Shown here piece after piece: positions 62,642-64,000 of a stretch of DNA of 64,000 nucleotides. Position 1 is the stretch's first letter. Every line of letters begins with the position of its first letter. The DNA lies in assembly GCA_020442425.1 (NCBI GenBank), contig JAGRKB010000010.1, forward strand, positions 16,873-80,872, written 5' to 3'. This DNA is from Alphaproteobacteria bacterium. Lineage in GTDB: Bacteria; Pseudomonadota; Alphaproteobacteria; Micavibrionales; Micavibrionaceae. The position numbers and the translations under genes are program-made. Under the pieces are notes generated by a model. That model worked only from the letters and a program-made list of their open reading frames with translations, was not told the DNA's origin and did no database searches.

Positions 62642-63163
62642 TCAAGAAAGTCCGGCAGCGGGCATCAAAGCCAACGCCAACTGATCTTCATCATGGGTCT
62701 TCTCGGAGGCCAACATCATAAAAGCAGGATAATGCATATCACATTCTTCCATCGTGATCTGGATCAGATCGGCCAACTGGTCAATAATTTCAGGCCCGAC
62801 CGTAAGGCCGCGCAGCATTTGCGTATAACGGAAACACGGGATCATAGTCTCGACCGGCAAATGAAAATGCCCCAGCCAAAGCTGTGTATTGATTTCATTG
62901 ATAGTTTTTGATGCTTTCTCATAGTTGAAATCCGCCAAACGCACATCATACTCAGAACAAAACTGGATCACTTCCTGAGCATCGTTCCACAAAAACATCA
63001 TGCGATAAATGCCGTGCTTGCCTTTGAGCTCGAGAAATAATTCCTCGCGGTTCAAACGGGAATAACTCCAATTTTGGCGAATAAGAATATCTTCGACTCC
63101 GTCCAGCGGGTTCGAGTAATCTTCCATATAGGAATCCTCAAGAGCTTGATTGGTCATCGACAT
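62642..63163 (-). CDS. YbjN-domain protein
   Basis: 173 residues. The YbjN-type fold is suggested by the beta-rich segment LKGKHGIYRMMFLWNDAQEV, then QFCSEYDVRLADF and the helical region INEINTQLWLGHFHL. Genes of this type commonly precede proC in alphaproteobacteria. GGGGAG lies nine bases before ATG 63163, within 63173-63180, so alphaproteobacterial sequence runs at least to there. Confidence 0.85.
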   Translation of the reverse strand: MSMTNQALEDSYMEDYSNPLDGVEDILIRQNWSYSRLNREELFLELKGKHGIYRMMFLWNDAQEVIQFCSEYDVRLADFNYEKASKTINEINTQLWLGHFHLPVETMIPCFRYTQMLRGLTVGPEIIDQLADLIQITMEECDMHYPAFMMLASEKTHDEDQLALALMPAAGLS

Positions 63164-63204
63164 GGCATTTATCTCCCCTCGCGGTAAGGATAAAAGAAAA
63201 GAGT

Positions 63205-63768
63205 TTAGGCGCGTTTTTTCTTAAGTGCAGATTTTTTTGCCGAAGCTTTCTTAGAAACGGCCTTCTTAGAAACAGCCTTTTTAGGAGCAGCTTTTTTAGG
63301 AACTGTCTTTTTAGGCGCTTTCTTTGCAGCAACTTTTTTAGTAGCTACTTTCTTAGCGACCTTTTTAGTAGTCTTCTTCACTTTTCGAACCACTCTTTTT
63401 GGAGCTGCAGGCGCAACTTCAACCGGTCGAGGTGGAAGAACCATCTTCTTAGCAGGAGTATAGATCATCGCAACTGCGAGGCCAACCAGAGAAACAAGGA
63501 AGTATTCTGAACGGACCTGACCATAGAGATCTCCTCTGAAAAGAAGTGCATAGACCACAAAAACGATCATGCTGATAGCAAAAAGAAGGTTGAAATAATG
63601 ATAGACATTCAACTTTCTGTCTTTAGTCGTCACTTCAAACAGCATATAGGAGAGGGCAACCAACAAGAATAGTTTCCCAACTTCAATGACTGAAGAAGTG
63701 GAGATAAATAGGCTCATCATCACGAGGACGAAGCCCGTATAGATCAATTGTAAAGCTGATTTGTTCAT
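63205..63768 (-). CDS. Archaeal-type membrane protein with a Lys/Ala-rich tail, 187 aa
   Basis: From ATG 63768; the frame is open to 63783, but the TATA box position favours 63768. Four hydrophobic segments (about 5-24, 33-51, 61-82, 92-112), then a loop and a long tail of KKAVSKKA-type repeats (about 135-187), histone-H1-like in composition. No bacterial family recognised. Upstream is TTTATATA preceded by GAAAA, a good archaeal promoter with a predicted near-leaderless transcript. The gene is divergent from the CxxC gene. It most probably belongs to a DPANN-type archaeon. Confidence 0.55.
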   Translation of the reverse strand: MNKSALQLIYTGFVLVMMSLFISTSSVIEVGKLFLLVALSYMLFEVTTKDRKLNVYHYFNLLFAISMIVFVVYALLFRGDLYGQVRSEYFLVSLVGLAVAMIYTPAKKMVLPPRPVEVAPAAPKRVVRKVKKTTKKVAKKVATKKVAAKKAPKKTVPKKAAPKKAVSKKAVSKKASAKKSALKKKRA

Positions 63769-63794
63769 CTTAAAGAAGAGCAAGTGAAGCTCAA

Positions 63795-63804
63795 TATATA
63801 AATG
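63795..63804 (-). promoter_or_regulatory. Archaeal TATA box of the membrane-protein gene
   Basis: TTTATATA on the minus strand (63802-63795) with GAAAA just upstream as a BRE. It is about 27 bases before ATG 63768, the archaeal spacing for a leaderless start. Confidence 0.6.
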
Positions 63805-63843
63805 TTTTCATTGAATAGTAGTTAATTTTTGTTTTGGAGAATA

Positions 63844-63853
63844 TTTATAAATA
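63844..63853 (+). promoter_or_regulatory. Archaeal TATA box of the CxxC gene
   Basis: TTTATAAATA lies about 21-30 bases before ATG 63874, the usual place for an archaeal box A with a short or no leader. Confidence 0.6.
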
Positions 63854-63873
63854 TCTTTGGAGTCCACATCAGC

Positions 63874-64000
63874 ATGGCAAAATGCGAAATCTGTAACGAG
63901 AAGGTCCAGACCACCTTTTTAGGCAAAGTTGTCGGCACCGTGGTAAAGAAGAATGGAAAGCCACACACCGTCTGTCGAGACTGCCAGCAGAAGCATGCAG
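63874..64000 (+). CDS. Archaeal-type small zinc-ribbon protein (3' truncated)
   Basis: Forty-two codons before the window ends. The product MAKCEICNEKVQTTFLGKVV and on has two CxxC pairs (about residues 4-7 and 34-37), consistent with a zinc ribbon. The same layout, CEICxxKxxTTFLxK, then GTxVKKxGK and VCxxCQ, is one I know from DPANN and related archaea, not from proteobacteria. Function unknown. Confidence 0.6.
   Translation, partial: MAKCEICNEKVQTTFLGKVVGTVVKKNGKPHTVCRDCQQKHA

Overview
The window reads as alphaproteobacterial chromosome (about 63.2 kb) joined at its right end to a short stretch that looks archaeal. The alphaproteobacterial assignment rests on gene content: flbT, flbD, fliX, a MucR/Ros regulator, a DksA of the one-cysteine alphaproteobacterial type, a DUF6468-type flagellar protein and an E1-type odhA. 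FlhF/FlhG and CheZ point to a polar flagellum and suggest a Rhodospirillales- or Micavibrio-like lineage, but the sequence alone does not fix the genus. I saw no rRNA, tRNA, CRISPR array or intact insertion sequence.

Layout. 1-2.5 kb: the tail of a coiled-coil hendecad-repeat protein and two unrecognised genes. 2.5-5.5 kb: a lytic transglycosylase without a signal peptide and an overlapping pair of unknown genes. 5.5-46.7 kb: a large flagellar/chemotaxis island in several operons on both strands: flhA; flbD; fliF-fliG-fliH-fliN plus a small exported protein; flbT with a flagellin-related protein; flgI-flgJ-flgN-like-fliK; fliX-dksA; flgF-flgG-small membrane protein-flgA-flgH; fliL-fliM-DUF6468-motE-like; cheY-cheZ; a 1,079-residue AMIN-like/TPR envelope protein; flhB C-terminal paralogue-fliO-fliP; flgB-flgC-fliE-fliQ-fliR; rpsU; a second FliK-like protein; flhF-flhG. 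Not present here are fliC proper, flhB, fliI, flgD/E/K/L and motAB, so the regulon continues elsewhere. 46.8-50.7 kb: a HEAT-like protein, a soluble chemoreceptor with a CZB domain, and an unknown protein. 50.9-61.3 kb: the TCA block sucC-sucD-odhA, interrupted by a repeat-flanked GxxExxY gene and a periplasmic binding protein between sucC and sucD, and by two unknown genes plus three tandem paralogues between sucD and odhA. 61.3-63.2 kb: mucR, proC and a YbjN-domain gene. 63.2-64 kb: a membrane protein with a Lys/Ala tail and a truncated CxxC protein, divergently transcribed from archaeal-style TATA boxes.

Regulation. Three sites matching the sigma-54 -24/-12 consensus lie upstream of flgI, flgF and flgB, the three operons for rod, rings and distal basal body. 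FlbD (the sigma-54 activator) and FliX (its partner) are both encoded here, so a Caulobacter-like flagellar hierarchy is likely. Early genes such as fliL show sigma-70-like promoters instead.

The most notable points are the bacterial-to-archaeal switch near 63.2 kb (probably an assembly chimera), the three sigma-54 promoters (one containing the start codon of the divergent flhB-like gene), the tandem paralogue triplet before odhA, and the repeat-flanked GxxExxY cassette between sucC and sucD.
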